64,000 nucleotides of DNA. Source: Centropus unirufus (Eukaryota > Chordata > Aves > Cuculiformes > Centropidae). The translations under genes and the position numbers were made by a program. The notes under the pieces were generated by a model. It was not told the origin of the DNA. It searched no databases and saw only the letters and a program-made list of their open reading frames with translations. The stretch is taken from the NCBI GenBank assembly GCA_013397695.1, contig VYZI01000020.1, positions 4,461,142 to 4,525,141 on the forward strand, in the 5' to 3' direction. Of this stretch, positions 25,101-37,659 are shown piece by piece; position 1 is the stretch's first letter, and every line of letters starts with the position of its first letter.

Positions 25101-28100
25101 GTCCATGCTGTCTGGCTGGCATGACAAATGTGCGTGTTACATCAAGGTATATAAGCAGAGTGACAAAAGTTTTCTTCAGTTATGTCAGACTCCTGTATGC
25201 ACTGCTGTGAACCACTGGTCTGAGGGAAAATACAGACAAACTGAGCACAACATAGGAGAGAACTGCAAGAGGCCCAGAAAAAATATCCTCCAATGGCCAG
25301 TTCCAAGCTGAGTGAAAGGAATCTGTTTTCTCAGAGGAAGAAAACTCTTTGTGGAAGAAGAAGAGGATGTGACAATAGCCTTCAAGTTCATGAAGGCAGC
25401 AAAGAGAAAGGGACCAATTTCTTCCCTATGTCCGCACAAGATCAGACAAGAGGAAACATTTAATTCATGCAAGGAAAATAACAAGATAAGCAACTAGAAA
25501 AACCTAAAAGGGAATCTTGAAGACAAACAGCCCTGAGATACATCTCATCCTGGGGCTCTCTACAGTATATTTCAACAATTACAACATTCAGAAAGCACAG
25601 ACAACATAAAATACACAGACATATGCACAGCACGTACAGGTATAGGTATATGGTTGGCAAGTAAAGTATCAACTGATGTCTGAAAGAGACACTTAGCCTG
25701 AAATCTCAATTGCAGCATTATTTTTGTGAGGCCCAAAGGTCAAATTTGCAAGGTACAAAGGGCAGTCAGCTGACCTTAGCTTGTTTCCAGGGGGAACTGC
25801 ATGTAAAACTCTTCACTTAAAATCTCCCATCCTTTCCCCCTCTGATTTTCCTATTCACCTCTAACAGGTTTGGTCTATGAATGCTGAAAGTGTAGAGTCA
25901 GTACCTAAGCAAATCTGAGGTGCGCACACTCCCACTAGATATAGGTAAATGAGAGTGTCCAGTACATTTGCAGAAAGCCTGTCACACACTAGGGAATAGT
26001 TGTGTCAAACCGAGATCTTCTCTCCATTTCTGTGTGGAGTGCTGGCTCACATCCAGTTCAGACAGAATAGCTGAAAGTCATTTCTCTCTCATGTTGATGA
26101 AATACTAGTCTGAGTCCATTTCCCAGAGAGCAGAAGTGTCAAAAAGCCACCATCAGAGCTGGATCTAATTGGCAGTCCCAGCAGGGAAGCGAGAAAATAG
26201 ATAGACGGGGAGATGCAATACCCTGCCTCCTGTGGTACTTGTTACAAAACTTTCTGCAGCAGTGGCTCCAACTTTTGGGGCACTGAATTTCATTTGCTTC
26301 CCACCCACATCAAAACTCCCCATACTCTAGTAGGATTAACCAAATACTTCACTGAGACTTTCTGCCTATTTTTCTCCCCTTTGCCTTTTGCTGCCAATGT
26401 AATGTTGGCACTGTATGGGAAGTAACACCATGGCTCAACATTCTTGCCTGATTATATACAACTTCAAATGCTTGACCCCATGCAAGATTCATGGCCATTC
26501 TGGCCTCAAGCCTGTTGTATTTATCCTTTTCACCATATACAGAAACATACAGCTCAATTGAGCACACACTTATAGGGTCACACATTTTCTTCTGCAGCTG
26601 ACACCTTACCTCTCCACAACTGGCTCCCAATTCAGTCCCTAATCTAGTGACACAAACACAAAATGAAACTAAAAGCTCAGGAAGACTGGCTTGATAACAT
26701 GACTATAAAATCAGGTTACTTATCCTAACAAAGTTTGCTTTGGAGCTTTGTGTAAATTTTTGTTACAGTGATGAACTCATGTCAAGCTAGTCCAAAACAC
26801 ATAGGCATGTATTGCTGTAGACAGTTCTGTACTCAAGTTGCCAGGCTAGGAAATCTGGTTTTGGTTAACTGTTACATCACAGACTTACTCTAGGAAAATG
26901 AGCAAGTTCCACTGATTGCAAGCAGGTGAACATCTCACTTTTCTCCCTTTCCTTCCCGGTGTCATTTTGCTGAATTAGCTCTTTTCAGGCACTTCAGATG
27001 GCAAACCTGTTTAAAAAATGCACACAGATACTAGAGTGATGAGGGAGGATGACTAGGTACCACTAGCAGATAGAAAAAGTATTATTTTATTTCCAGTGGT
27101 TATCTACAGTTCTCTGTGAATGTACCCTGCCCTACATACCTGTGCTAAAACAAGTAGTGCATATTTCCCTTCAAGAGGTTACAGGAAGAAATAGCTCATT
27201 TTAGAGCATCCATTGTTATAAGGTTTCTGGAGCCTCCCCAGTAATAGTAACTAAAAAAAAAAAAAATCACAGCAGGCTCACTTTCCTTACTAATTTTTTC
27301 CCAAGACATGCAGAAGTATTCTACTGCTGGTCTGTGCAGTTGAGTTTGTTTCCTCATCCCCCTTATTCCCCTCCTTTCTCTTTGCCTGTTCTCTTTACTC
27401 ATTTATACTTCTTCACCTATTTTATATTTTTGTTCTTCTTTTAACCTCCTGCTTTGTAATTCATTGTGGTCTGCAGGGAAACTAAGTCAAGGCAGCAAAT
27501 TTTATGTTTCAACCTTAGTACAACAATACTGGTTGTTCTCATCTCCTCTGAAAATGAGTATGAAAACTTTGGTCTTGGTGCCAGAACTGTCCTGTATATG
27601 AAAAGAATCATAAAGCAGAACAACTGCAAGAACTAGAAAGAAGTAGATACAGGGAGGTCACTTACAACAGGTTACTTCTGGGCTCTGACATGTGCTTTTC
27701 CATCATCACAGCTGGGAAAGGACAACATATTTGGTATAGGTTAAATTTAGGCTTTATAGCAGTATTTGGCCAAAGAAAACGCCAAATTTTCTATACTCTC
27801 TAACAAACACCTTTACACATATTTTCCATCCAAAAAGAGACACACTGTGCTCACAAGACCATCCCTGGCAAGAGAAAAGGCAGCAAACTTGTCCAGGAAC
27901 ATGCTTTATAAGGCTTGTCTAGAATGAGTCTGGGTGGCCATTTTAGATTCCCTTCTTGTTAAAGAAAATGTCAAATCACCCATCAGAGAACAACCACGCC
28001 AAAAGTAGGCAGGTGCCTCAACAGGGAGAAGCCTGAAAAAATAATTCCTGTGTTAAAAGGAATGCATCCTTAAAACCTAGTCAGATGGTTTCATGTAATC

Positions 28101-29479
28101 ATTTGGAGTAAGGAGTATTGGTACAGACAACTAACAAATTACGCAGAAGTCAAATACACATTTCCTGTAAATTCAGTTCTATCAGTAACCTATATAATAA
28201 CACAAATATTCTGCACAATACATTGGATTCTGCACAAAAATAGGGAAATAGTATAGGTTGCCTTCAGATTCCTCTCCAATTTCTCTTATTTTTTGTAGCA
28301 CACTATTAGAAAATAACATCCCTTTTTGCCATGTAAAGGAATTCTCATTTTGCTTTCCTACCTTCTTGTCTTTACTGCATACAGGACAGCTTTGCATGAC
28401 AGCAATGACTGGTGATGTGCAATACAGCAGCTGTTTCCAAAATTTTATTTTTCTGTTTACATCTCTGGCATTAAATTCTCATAGCAACTGAAAAAAGTAA
28501 AAAAACAACCAAATTACCATACTGAAAACTTTCCCATAATCCTGTTTATGTAGGAAGGCTCTTCTTTTAGCATTTGAATAGTTCCTTCCCAGTTGCTAAT
28601 ATTTTATTAAAATACTTTTATTATCATGCAGTGCACTGGGAACTAGGCCTGGAACTTATGTACCTGCGGGTTAGCAGGGTGAAATAAATACACGAGTAAG
28701 AACCTTTGAAGTTCAGGTCTTTTCAGTATTTCTTGCCCTCTCGAAATATTTTGGCTAATTTCAAGTCTTGCACCTGTTCTTATTACCCATTTTACTGATG
28801 ATATTTTCTCTACCTCAGCCAGAGTGAAGGCCTGCTTTGCTATATGCTCTTCAGTGACAACATTTTCATCAAGAATGCTTTAAGAAATGAGTACTTGGCA
28901 GCAAAGAAGCAAACCATGACGTGTTCCACACAGAAGGCTGCTTCTAAAATAAATAAATAAAAGAACTCACCTCATATTTTATCCAGTATCTCCTGAGTCT
29001 CATCAGAGGAAATTAAAAAAGAAATTGGCTTCTTGAGAGGATGGATCAGACACCTTAAGGAACAGCTGCAATTTGTGTTTCTGAGAAATGAAAATTGAAA
29101 AACAGGCTAAAGTGGATATTGGGTGATTTATAAACCGCATTTCTCCATTCTTTCTCAGTGTCAGTAATTCAGTAGATCATCGATAGCACCATCTTTAACA
29201 TATGATTTTCAAGATGAAATTAAACAGGCAACTCCATGTCCTACTTCCTTCTTACCTCACATAGATCCCAAGGGTGTTTAAAGGACCTTGCAGCCCCGGC
29301 TTGCACAGCACAAGGCAAGGCTCCTAAAAATGCGCTCTGCAAATTCATACCCTGATAGCGTGCAACAGGCATCAACTGCTGTAGCCATTAGTGCTGTTTG
29401 TGCCGAACATTTGGGAGCCCATTGTTCGTGTGCTTGCTGAAATTCACAAAGCTTGCTGGTGAGCAAAGCTATTGAATGT
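22142..29479. other. Long AT-rich non-coding stretch, no gene recognised
   Basis: The frames in this stretch are all about 100 codons or shorter, and many overlap on opposite strands (for example 25185-25493 against 25312-25497). No splice-flanked exon, repeat family or CpG-dense segment was recognised. Oligo-A tracts occur at about 27253-27266 and an AAATAAATAAATAAA run near 28949. Confidence 0.5.
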
Positions 29480-30300
29480 CACTTCTTGACATTTTGTTGG
29501 TTTAGTAATCTAACCCCTTGGAAACTATATCAAGATCTATAAAGCCATTCAGCTCTTAATCATAGCAGATATGAATCATTGTGTCAGTTAACACAGTGTG
29601 CATAAATCTCTGGCAATATGGATTTATGATATTGGGATGTAATTCACCACTATCAGCTCTTAAATTTGATTAGAAATATGGGATTTGGGAAGAATGGTCT
29701 TACATAGCTGGTTGCAATTTGTGTCGCAACCTTAATGAAAAAGTCGAAGACCAAGGTTCACAATCTGGCGGTGTGCTTAAGTAACAGTTTCACGTTCACT
29801 CTGCTCAGATTAACTACTTCTTTAATCTGCAAATGCTGAGACTCATGTGCAGCTGTGCACGCTAATAGGGAGGACAGCAGCCGAGGTTCTATCAAATTTT
29901 ATTATATCCTACACACTTAATTGTCTTCATCACTAGAAACTATCGTTTTATTTAACAGTTTAAATACGGCAGAAATGCCATAATCACATTTAAGTATCTG
30001 AGATGTTTATAAGCAAACAGAAAAGGTTTTAAAAGGAACACATATAACACCACTGTATGGATTTATTTGCCTGGTGCAGGTAGATTTTTCTACTCCTCCC
30101 CTGTGTCTGTAGCCAAACAGGGTCAGAGCTTGTGATAAAAATTTTTGATTCGTTCAGCTTAGCCTGATGACACTGGTACGCTGGGTCAAATGCACTTTAG
30201 CTGACTGTAATTGTAGATATTAATGAAGCTTCGAAAAGGATTAAAAATTATTCTAAATGTCCACGTTGGCTAGAAGCTCATTTTGTTCTCACATAAACAT
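29480..30300. promoter_or_regulatory. Extended conserved non-coding element candidate
   Basis: Over about 800 bases the sequence is complex, AT-biased and nearly free of simple repeats. It has dispersed CpG bases that look retained rather than decayed (TGTGTCGCAACC, AAAAGTCGAAGACC, TCTGGCGGTGTGC, TGATTCGTTCAGC, GGTACGCTGGG). Homeodomain cores such as CTGTAATTGTAG (about 30205-30216) and a GGTTGC...GCAACC inverted repeat (29710-29715 and 29726-29731) are present. Retained CpGs in an AT-rich desert suggest constraint or recent composition. Enhancer function is inference. Confidence 0.35.
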
Positions 30301-31619
30301 GCCAGATCATCCAAAAAATAATTCAGATACTTGGGTCAAAACACACAGATAACACTTGAGCTATTTTATTGCTTATCCCTATGCCAGGCTTGCTTCTCCT
30401 TGGCTCATTATCTTGTTCTCTCCCTCTTATTTGACGGGGGAACCTATCAAATATCAGGGCACTGCATCCACATGATGATGCAGCCCCATTTTGTACTAAA
30501 AACTTCAGTTTGCAGAAACCCACTACAGCTGGCAGTGTTGTTGAAGCCTTGCAAGTGAGACGTTAGCTCCCAGCTTCAGAGATATGTTAGATCTAGCTTT
30601 TCTGCAAAACTACATAACAACCTTTTTGAGTGGGTAGATTTTGCCTACCAGGGACCTGCAAGGCCGTAAAGCACAGGTGTTCTCGTGTCCCTGTGGGCCT
30701 CCCTTCACTCTGCTCCTGTTGCCATCTTTGCTCTGGTCATTGACCTCTCCACCAAGGATCCCAACCTCCTGCCCAAATCCCCTTTCAAAATGCTCCATTT
30801 AGGGCTAAAACTGTTAAAACCAAAACAGATAGCAAATGAGCCCTCAGGCCCTCATCCCAAAGGTCAACTGCAGATATGCAATGCTCAGGATGGCAAGCTG
30901 GGACCTTCTTTCACCAGCTGAGGACCAGTAGGACCATCCTGATCACCACATCCAGGCCCCTCCACAATGGCGTAGCAGGCAGCAAGCATTCACCACCCAT
31001 CCAAGCCTCCAGATATATCAAAGATTAAAAAGATTTTGGTACAGAAGTTCCCTAGACTACATGGGAGTTGAGGGCAAAGCCAGGTTGTGCTCAGGGGTGC
31101 ACTACGTCAGCAATGCCCAGATTGTGAAGGCATTGTGGAAAGTGTCTTGGGGGAACCCTGAGCATTCGTGGCAGTAGGTACTGAGGGGCCAGGGCTAAAA
31201 TGCACCTCCCTGGAGCCACCTCACAGGGTTATGACACCTCTTTAACTTGCCAAGCGTGTGTCTGTAGACAGTCTGCATTATCATCGGAGTGACCGCTTGG
31301 CTCACCTAAGGGAGAATGAAGGAATATGCCGGACCTGGACATCTTTTCCTATTCTGGCTCTACCAGCCACACACATGTAGACAGCAAAAAATTATACCAG
31401 CTGAAATCATTCTTCAAGTCAAGAGGACTTCTAGCACAGCCCAAAACTTTACTTGTCAGCACGAAAGTGTGTTTTTTCTAAAGAAACTAGGCAAGTTGCT
31501 CAGCAAATGCTCTGCAGAAAGTCCCTGAGGCATCATAGTGCCAAGTGTCAGCTCTCCATCACCTTTTCCTGGTGCCAGCATTACTCTGCATGAGGAGCCG
31601 AGAATGGAGCTGTTCTCCT
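30301..31619. other. Non-coding DNA, nothing recognised
   Basis: The base composition is mixed, with overlapping short frames on both strands (30323-30523 minus and 30331-30558 plus). No family or repeat was recognised. Confidence 0.5.
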
Positions 31620-31785
31620 CCTGCTGTTAGTCAAACTTTGAAGCATCCAAGCGATACTTGTCTATCAGACTTATAGTTATTTAAAAGAGAGCCTGTCAGT
31701 TTATTATTAATAGCAGCAATTACATTATAGCGGTTAAAAGACACAAATGAGATTTGGAATGTACTGCAGCTGGGGTTAGAGATCT
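31620..31785. promoter_or_regulatory. Conserved non-coding element candidate
   Basis: The core at about 31690-31765 reads GAGCCTGTCAGTTTATTATT then AATAGCAGCAATTACATTAT. It is dense in TTAT/TAAT/ATTA homeodomain-type cores and includes CTGTCAG, a TALE-class (MEIS/TGIF) core. It is low in homopolymers and has no coding potential. The enhancer reading is inferred from texture. Confidence 0.3.
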
Positions 31786-32479
31786 GTTCAGGCCTAGCGT
31801 GTGCTAGAAGAGGCTTTCAAGTGTGATTATATGAGCAAACCCTTATAGCTAAGCCCTGAGATTCATCTTCCCACAGTACGTGGCATAGATATGAGCTCAC
31901 TCTGCCAGCCACACATCTATAAGCTGAATGGCTGCAGAGCCAAACTTTAGGTAATACACCCTTCCTCTCAGCAATATCTACTGCCTCAGGTTTAGTGAGG
32001 CATCTATCCACATCACTTCTGGTCATTTCAGAGCTTGAGGCAAAGCACGTTGACATTTGCTTTCAGCACATCATGCAGGCAATACAACTCCCTCATTTCC
32101 ACAGGAAAAATACCACCTTGCAAAAAGAGTTTAGATAGCCTGCAGAAAGCTGCATTTTTGTTGTCCACATAGCCATATCTAAACTAGGGCTTTACATAAA
32201 AACGTTATTAAATACGTACAAGTAACCAATATTATTTTACCATCAGCAACTCCAATGTAGGTCTGAGCCACTGGGAGAGAATCACCTTCCTACATAGGCA
32301 CAAAAGAGTTCGTTATTTAAATCTTTGCTCAAAGAAGCAAAACCAAGGCAGAAAGCATCTGAAAAACTCCCCCCAAGGTCATGCAATACAGTTACAAGAC
32401 ATTTACGCAAAACATGACCCCACCTGCATTTTAGTCCATGGCACAGATGCCAATGAAGGTAGCAACTTAATAAGCTTTG

Positions 32480-32660
32480 AGCCCCATCTGTTCATTATTG
32501 TCTCAACAAGAGATTGCCATCCCCAAAGCTAAGCCACATTAATTGATTATATGAATGCTCCTGGTTTGCCCCAATGCAAAGGCAGTCAATTTAATTTATA
32601 TCCTTATTGGAGGAGGTTTCAATTTGCTGGCTGACTTTATGTTGAAGCAGACAAGAAGCA
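32480..32660. promoter_or_regulatory. Conserved non-coding element candidate with homeodomain and POU-like sites
   Basis: It contains ATTAATTGATTAT at 32538-32550 (paired homeodomain cores), ATGCAAAG at 32574-32581 (close to the POU octamer ATGCAAAT) and TCAATTTAATTTATATCC just downstream. The sequence is non-repetitive and non-coding. Function is inferred from motif content only. Confidence 0.3.
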
Positions 32661-32740
32661 CTCACAGAAGTTTCATAACCTGCTATGTCTGACAGACTGC
32701 ATCTGTCTACCTCCTACCTCTCTGGCAATTTTTAAATCTA

Positions 32741-32758
32741 AATAAATAAATAAATAAA
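32741..32758. repeat. (AATA)n microsatellite
   Basis: About four and a half AATA units are directly visible. Confidence 0.9.
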
Positions 32759-33099
32759 GCAAGAAATTACAAAAAGGAGACTTTTCTTTTGGCACTACTC
32801 AGAACTTTGAGCTTGATAGAATTTCAGCTAGCAGAAATTCGAAAATCTAATAACATTTCTTTAGTCTAAAGTTTCCCCTGTTTTGATGTTTCTCCAATTT
32901 GCCATCCAGCACCATATAATTTTCACTTTTTCTCCATATCTTAATCTAGGTAAAGAAAACAAAACATAATTCACATTTTTAACTACCAGTCCTAGGAAGG
33001 AGTAGCATGGTCACAAAAGCTACAAGGGAAAAAAAGCTTTTAAAATCTCTTCCTAAATGCTGCGTCCTCTCTTTTTGAAATTTTAAGTCATCAAAACCT

Positions 33100-33350
33100 C
33101 ACTAGTGATATGGAGGGCTGCTAAATTTTTCTCTCTTACTCTTTTCTTTCTTTTTTACCAGCGGCTGAATTTTTATTACATTAGGCCTGACAATGACCAG
33201 TTGTCTCCACAAGTAATGTTTTATCATCAGAGTCAGCCACAAATAAAGGCCCTCCCTATGTATGTAAAGGTGTTACATCATTTACTGGGGTATTTTTTAT
33301 AAACTGCACAAGCTGCACCCTTATGGTATTAAAATAATAAACCTGCAAGG
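33100..33350. promoter_or_regulatory. Conserved non-coding element candidate
   Basis: A pyrimidine tract ending in TTTTTTACCAG (about 33151-33161) resembles a splice acceptor, and what follows could be read as a short exon. The downstream frame (about 46 codons to a stop near 33300) has no recognisable protein character. The segment also holds AATAAA at 33241-33246 and 33336-33341. I prefer a regulatory element or nothing; a terminal non-coding exon ending at one of the AATAAA signals is the alternative. Confidence 0.2.
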
Positions 33351-35505
33351 CATTCTTGAGAGCTTTACTCCTGGTAGAAAACCCAGGTCCACGGAAAATT
33401 CACCTACTCTCCAAAAACACTGTTTTCCCCTTCTGTCCATAAAAACAAGATCCCTTTTTGCACCTTGGCCCTGTTCACGAGAGTATTTTTTTTTCAGTTA
33501 AAAGTCAGCATTCACGTTTAGCTTTTTGTACTAGCACTTACGGTCCTGTTTTGTTTGCATTGGGGATATTTTCTTTATTCTTGGGAAAGTGAGAAAAAAG
33601 ATAAATATTTCACCTCCCAGACAAAAAGACATGAGCATGGATGCTTAAGATATTTTGCTCAAAAACAGTGACATTATAAAGAAGCACAACAGTAAATAAA
33701 CAGATGTTCACAGGCAGCTGAACAAGGTGTTTGATGGTACCCAAATTACTACAAACAGCCCATTTCTTTTTTTCTTCCACCTTTTATCCCATCACTTGAC
33801 CATAATGGCACTTTTGCTGTTCATCACCCTCTCTCCCTATCAATTTTCATTGCCCTATACTGCTTGTTTATCACTTTTGTTGTCAAACTTACAAGTACCT
33901 TTAGTTCACATGTTTGCCATTTATCCTCTCAATAGACATCTAACCTATGAAGAATATAAATAAGTTGGCTGGTTTTAACAGGCAGTAGGTGATAATGTAT
34001 TTTTTCATATCCATGTGTATAGCTAATATCTTCACGTTTCTGTCAGAAATCTGACATTACACTAATACCCATGTTCTGACTGTTTGCCTGTCCCATCTGT
34101 GCTATTTTAAGAGGTGAGTATGTTGTGGTTCAGTAAATAAAGACCAAGCCACCACATGACTTAAAACAGCCATCAGAAAAGAAAAATTTTCAGCCTTTTC
34201 CTTTTTACACGCCCTGCAGGCTGCTTTACCACAAACTGCCATTAAAAAAAAATATAAAAAAAAAGGTTTGATTTTAACTCTAAGCTTTGCTAAAAGACAC
34301 TGAATGCTCCTGGGTTTAATGCTTGTGAACAGAACTATAATCATTTTCAAAGATTAAAAAAAAAAAGACTTTTAGCTTCCAGAAAAAGAAATACCAAAAC
34401 CATCACCTCCTTTTTCTTCTAATTTTTGTGGCAGAGGTTTGGGGTTCTGTTGTTCTTATTCTCTTTTCATTTTTGCATTGATGTTAGAGCATTGCCTTTA
34501 GTGGGGTGTGAGCTTTAGTACTAACACTGAAAGATTAATCTCCTTGTGCAGATATGTCTATTATTCAAGCCCAAATCTGTGGCTCGGAGCAGGATCCAAC
34601 ACAGAGTGCCCCAAGAGCCATGCACCTTCTCACCACAGTGCCACAGCAGAGCCAGACTGGTAGTTTACTCCCAGCTCTGCCTCAGGAGTAGAGAGGACCA
34701 AGCTGGCAGCTGAGCCCTTTTCCTTCAGATAGGTGCAGAGATCAATGCCGCTCCATCCTGATGGTAGCAGTCACAGCAATTGCCATTGCCACCCTGAGGC
34801 TGCCTCACAAGTGGCTGGCCAATGTCTCCTGGCAGCCAACCATACAATCAGCGTGTTTAAAGAGCGCAGGCATCTACCTTTGCACATACTTTAGGAAGGA
34901 GTCTCCTGCTGAAAAACACTGATTAACTAAACCAGCTCAGCACCCACTTTACTTCCAGTCTCCTCCATTCAGGCAAGAGCTTAGAGAGGCTATGCCTGAA
35001 GTGGTCACCATTACCTCAGATTATGGTGACCTAAAAGTACAGACCAAGGTTGCCACTACTACCAGCATGACGTGCACAGGATCTGCTCCTCCTTACTTCC
35101 CCTCCTACTTGAAAACAGTTGCCTTTGTTGCAGCTATTTAGGCACACCTATGATATGGAGTTTGGAAGTAAAAAAGAGACACAATACCAAAAAACAGCAC
35201 CAAAAAAGAGAGTGAAAGAGGAAATAAAAATATACAAGTATTAGTAGATTGCGATGCAGAAATGTAAAACTGGGAAACTGTGTTTAATCGTTGCAATTTA
35301 CATTCACATTTGAGAGCTCAAATCAGAAATGCATTTCAGCCTCTTAGAAGTGCTGTCTCTCACCACCCTTTCCTGTCACTCCCCAAGAGGCCTGACAAAG
35401 ATGAGTAGCCTCCAACATACCATCACACTCACTCCAAGAGGAGGGTGCTTCAGAGTCAAGCCCTTACCCCAGCCAGCTTATTTGGTTTCCTAGGGGACCA
35501 CCACA
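33351..35505. other. Non-coding DNA, nothing recognised
   Basis: The segment is AT-rich up to about 34.5 kb, then more mixed. The frames at 33727-33963 and 34102-34350 are pyrimidine- or homopolymer-driven. No gene or repeat family is supported. Confidence 0.5.
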
Positions 35506-35582
35506 AAACTGATAAGGCATCAAGTTTGGGTCCTGCAAACCTAATGGGGCATCAAGTTTGGGTCCTGCAAACCCGATGGGGC
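35506..35582. repeat. 32-bp tandem duplication
   Basis: A 32-base unit beginning GGCATCAAGTTTGGGTCCTG lies at 35516-35547 and is repeated at 35548-35579 with two mismatches. Partial similarity extends about ten bases before the first copy. High identity suggests a fairly recent duplication. It may vary in copy number between individuals. Confidence 0.93.
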
Positions 35583-37530
35583 AGAGTCAGCGTTGGGAGT
35601 GTAGTTGATTAGAGACATGCAATGGCCATTTCAGGACCTAAGCTGTCTGTATAGGACAACCAAGGTCACCTTCCTCTCCACGTTGCTTAGGCAAACTTTG
35701 CTTAGTGTCACATTTTAGGCACCCCACAGCTTTTATGTTCCCAGTGACACACACAGATTAGCAGCTACAACATCATCTACACACAGGATTCTGCTTTTTG
35801 CTTTGTTATCAGGGGCTGTGCCACTACCACTGCCTGATTTAAAGACTGCCTGGTGCCAGCTGCATCTGTAATGCAGTCACTGGTGATGAATTGTGATGTC
35901 ATGAGTGCTAGATCAGTGCATCGCTGAAGGAATCGGGATGATAAAGGGAGAAGAATGCCTGTATTTACACATAAATGTCTTCATAACCAACAACGCCAGC
36001 AGAGGAAATAGAATAAGGCAGGAAAATAGAATTAACATTATTTGGATGCTAACTGGAAGAAACGTGATGCTTTTAAACACTGAGTGCATGTGGTGTTTCC
36101 TGGAAAAGGATATTGCATGCTGACACAGTGGAGACAGGATGGGCAAAGCAAGAAAAAAGGGAGAGGTGAAAATAGACTCGTGCTCCAGAGGAGAAAATAT
36201 GGGTAGAGAGAGCATTGCTAAGAGACAGAGGTGATTGAATTTGTTTGTTTATTCCAGAGAGGGCTGAAACACAAGGCTCAACAGATCAGGTCAGCAAGAG
36301 TTTTCTTCCTACACACACACCCTCCCCTGTGGCCTCATGGAAAGGACATCAGCCTGGGAAACTGTGCCTAAACTTCTTTTTTCTGCCACTTACCCTCCCA
36401 CCTCTTGCCTTCACCCTTTTGAGAAGGATGTCCATTAGACAGAGGTGATGACTTCATGCTGTCAGGCATGTGCCTGATTTCACCTGCTTCTATCATACAG
36501 GCACTTTCAAGAGGCATTTCCACTGGCATTTTGTAAATCCACACCCAGCGATTCTCCATCATTCATAGCTCTCTCCTTCCTCCCTCACATCCCCCTTTAG
36601 CTCTCACATCACTGCTGCCACCGATCACAAGATCTTTGCTTTTGAAGGCAGCCTGGGGCAGGCTGCCTCCTTTTGGCTCTGGGAATACAAAATAATGACA
36701 TATTTTTTACGTTTGTGAACAGAAACCATTCAAAACACGCAGTGTTCCTGACAGCTCATGGAGAAATGATGTCCCAGTGACAGGCTCCTTTAAAGAAGTC
36801 TGGTCTCCCCCTAATAACCATCTATGGACCTTAGCATTACTAGGAGATGTTTACAGCCATTTCAGGTATAGCAAGCTCCAGGCTTTCAGTCTGCAGAAGA
36901 AACACAACCTTGCGTTGAGCAATATCCTCTGTTCAAGGTAGTGTGAGCTGGTCAAAACAAAATAATAAACATGCTATCTGAAGACAGAAAAATTTCCAGG
37001 GGAATGCAGAGGTGCTTCTGAACAGCAGCTTCATGACCTTTAGCTTCCAAGGTATCGTAGCACTATCTAGGGGCAACAACTTTCTGAAGACCACCTAGCA
37101 TTAAACTCTAGGCTAATTATCTTGACATAGCTGTGCTAACAGTTATGTTCATGGATTTCTCTACTTCACCAAAGCATGCAGGACTTGGAGGTTCTGCCTT
37201 CTTTTTCCTATTCTACTAGAAATTAATTACCTGTTCTACTTGAGAAGGACAGTTTCTTTGCATGTTGCTTATTTACTTCTATTTTGGAGGTAAAAGTTTT
37301 CTGGCACAGACTGATGAAGGTTCTGCAAAGTCACTGGGTGAGAAGTACTGTAGAAGTAATGAACTACCATTGCCCGATTCACAAGCTCTAGGAATCTTTA
37401 GCTACAGCTTCCCAGTCAATTTTGCCTTTTGATAGAAACAATCAATTTCTGAACTGTCCCACTTGAAACAACCCAGAAAGGGCTGGTTTTCAGAAACAGG
37501 CTGTTCTGGGTTTTCCCTCTGCTGAAACCA
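35583..37530. other. Non-coding DNA upstream of the CpG island
   Basis: This is mixed sequence with a short CA run near 36310-36320. No coding feature, repeat family or core promoter motif was recognised. The frames at 35905-36123 and 35913-36215 lie on opposite strands over the same bases and are treated as accidental. Confidence 0.5.
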
Positions 37531-37659
37531 ACGGCGTTAAGCTAAATCAATCACAAGCGCTCAGCCCTACCAAAGGGCAGAAGCGTGCTCCCACAGCCAC
37601 AGACCCAGGTTACTCGGAAAGCTTAAATCCTTTGAATCACCCCCTCCAACCATGCTCCC

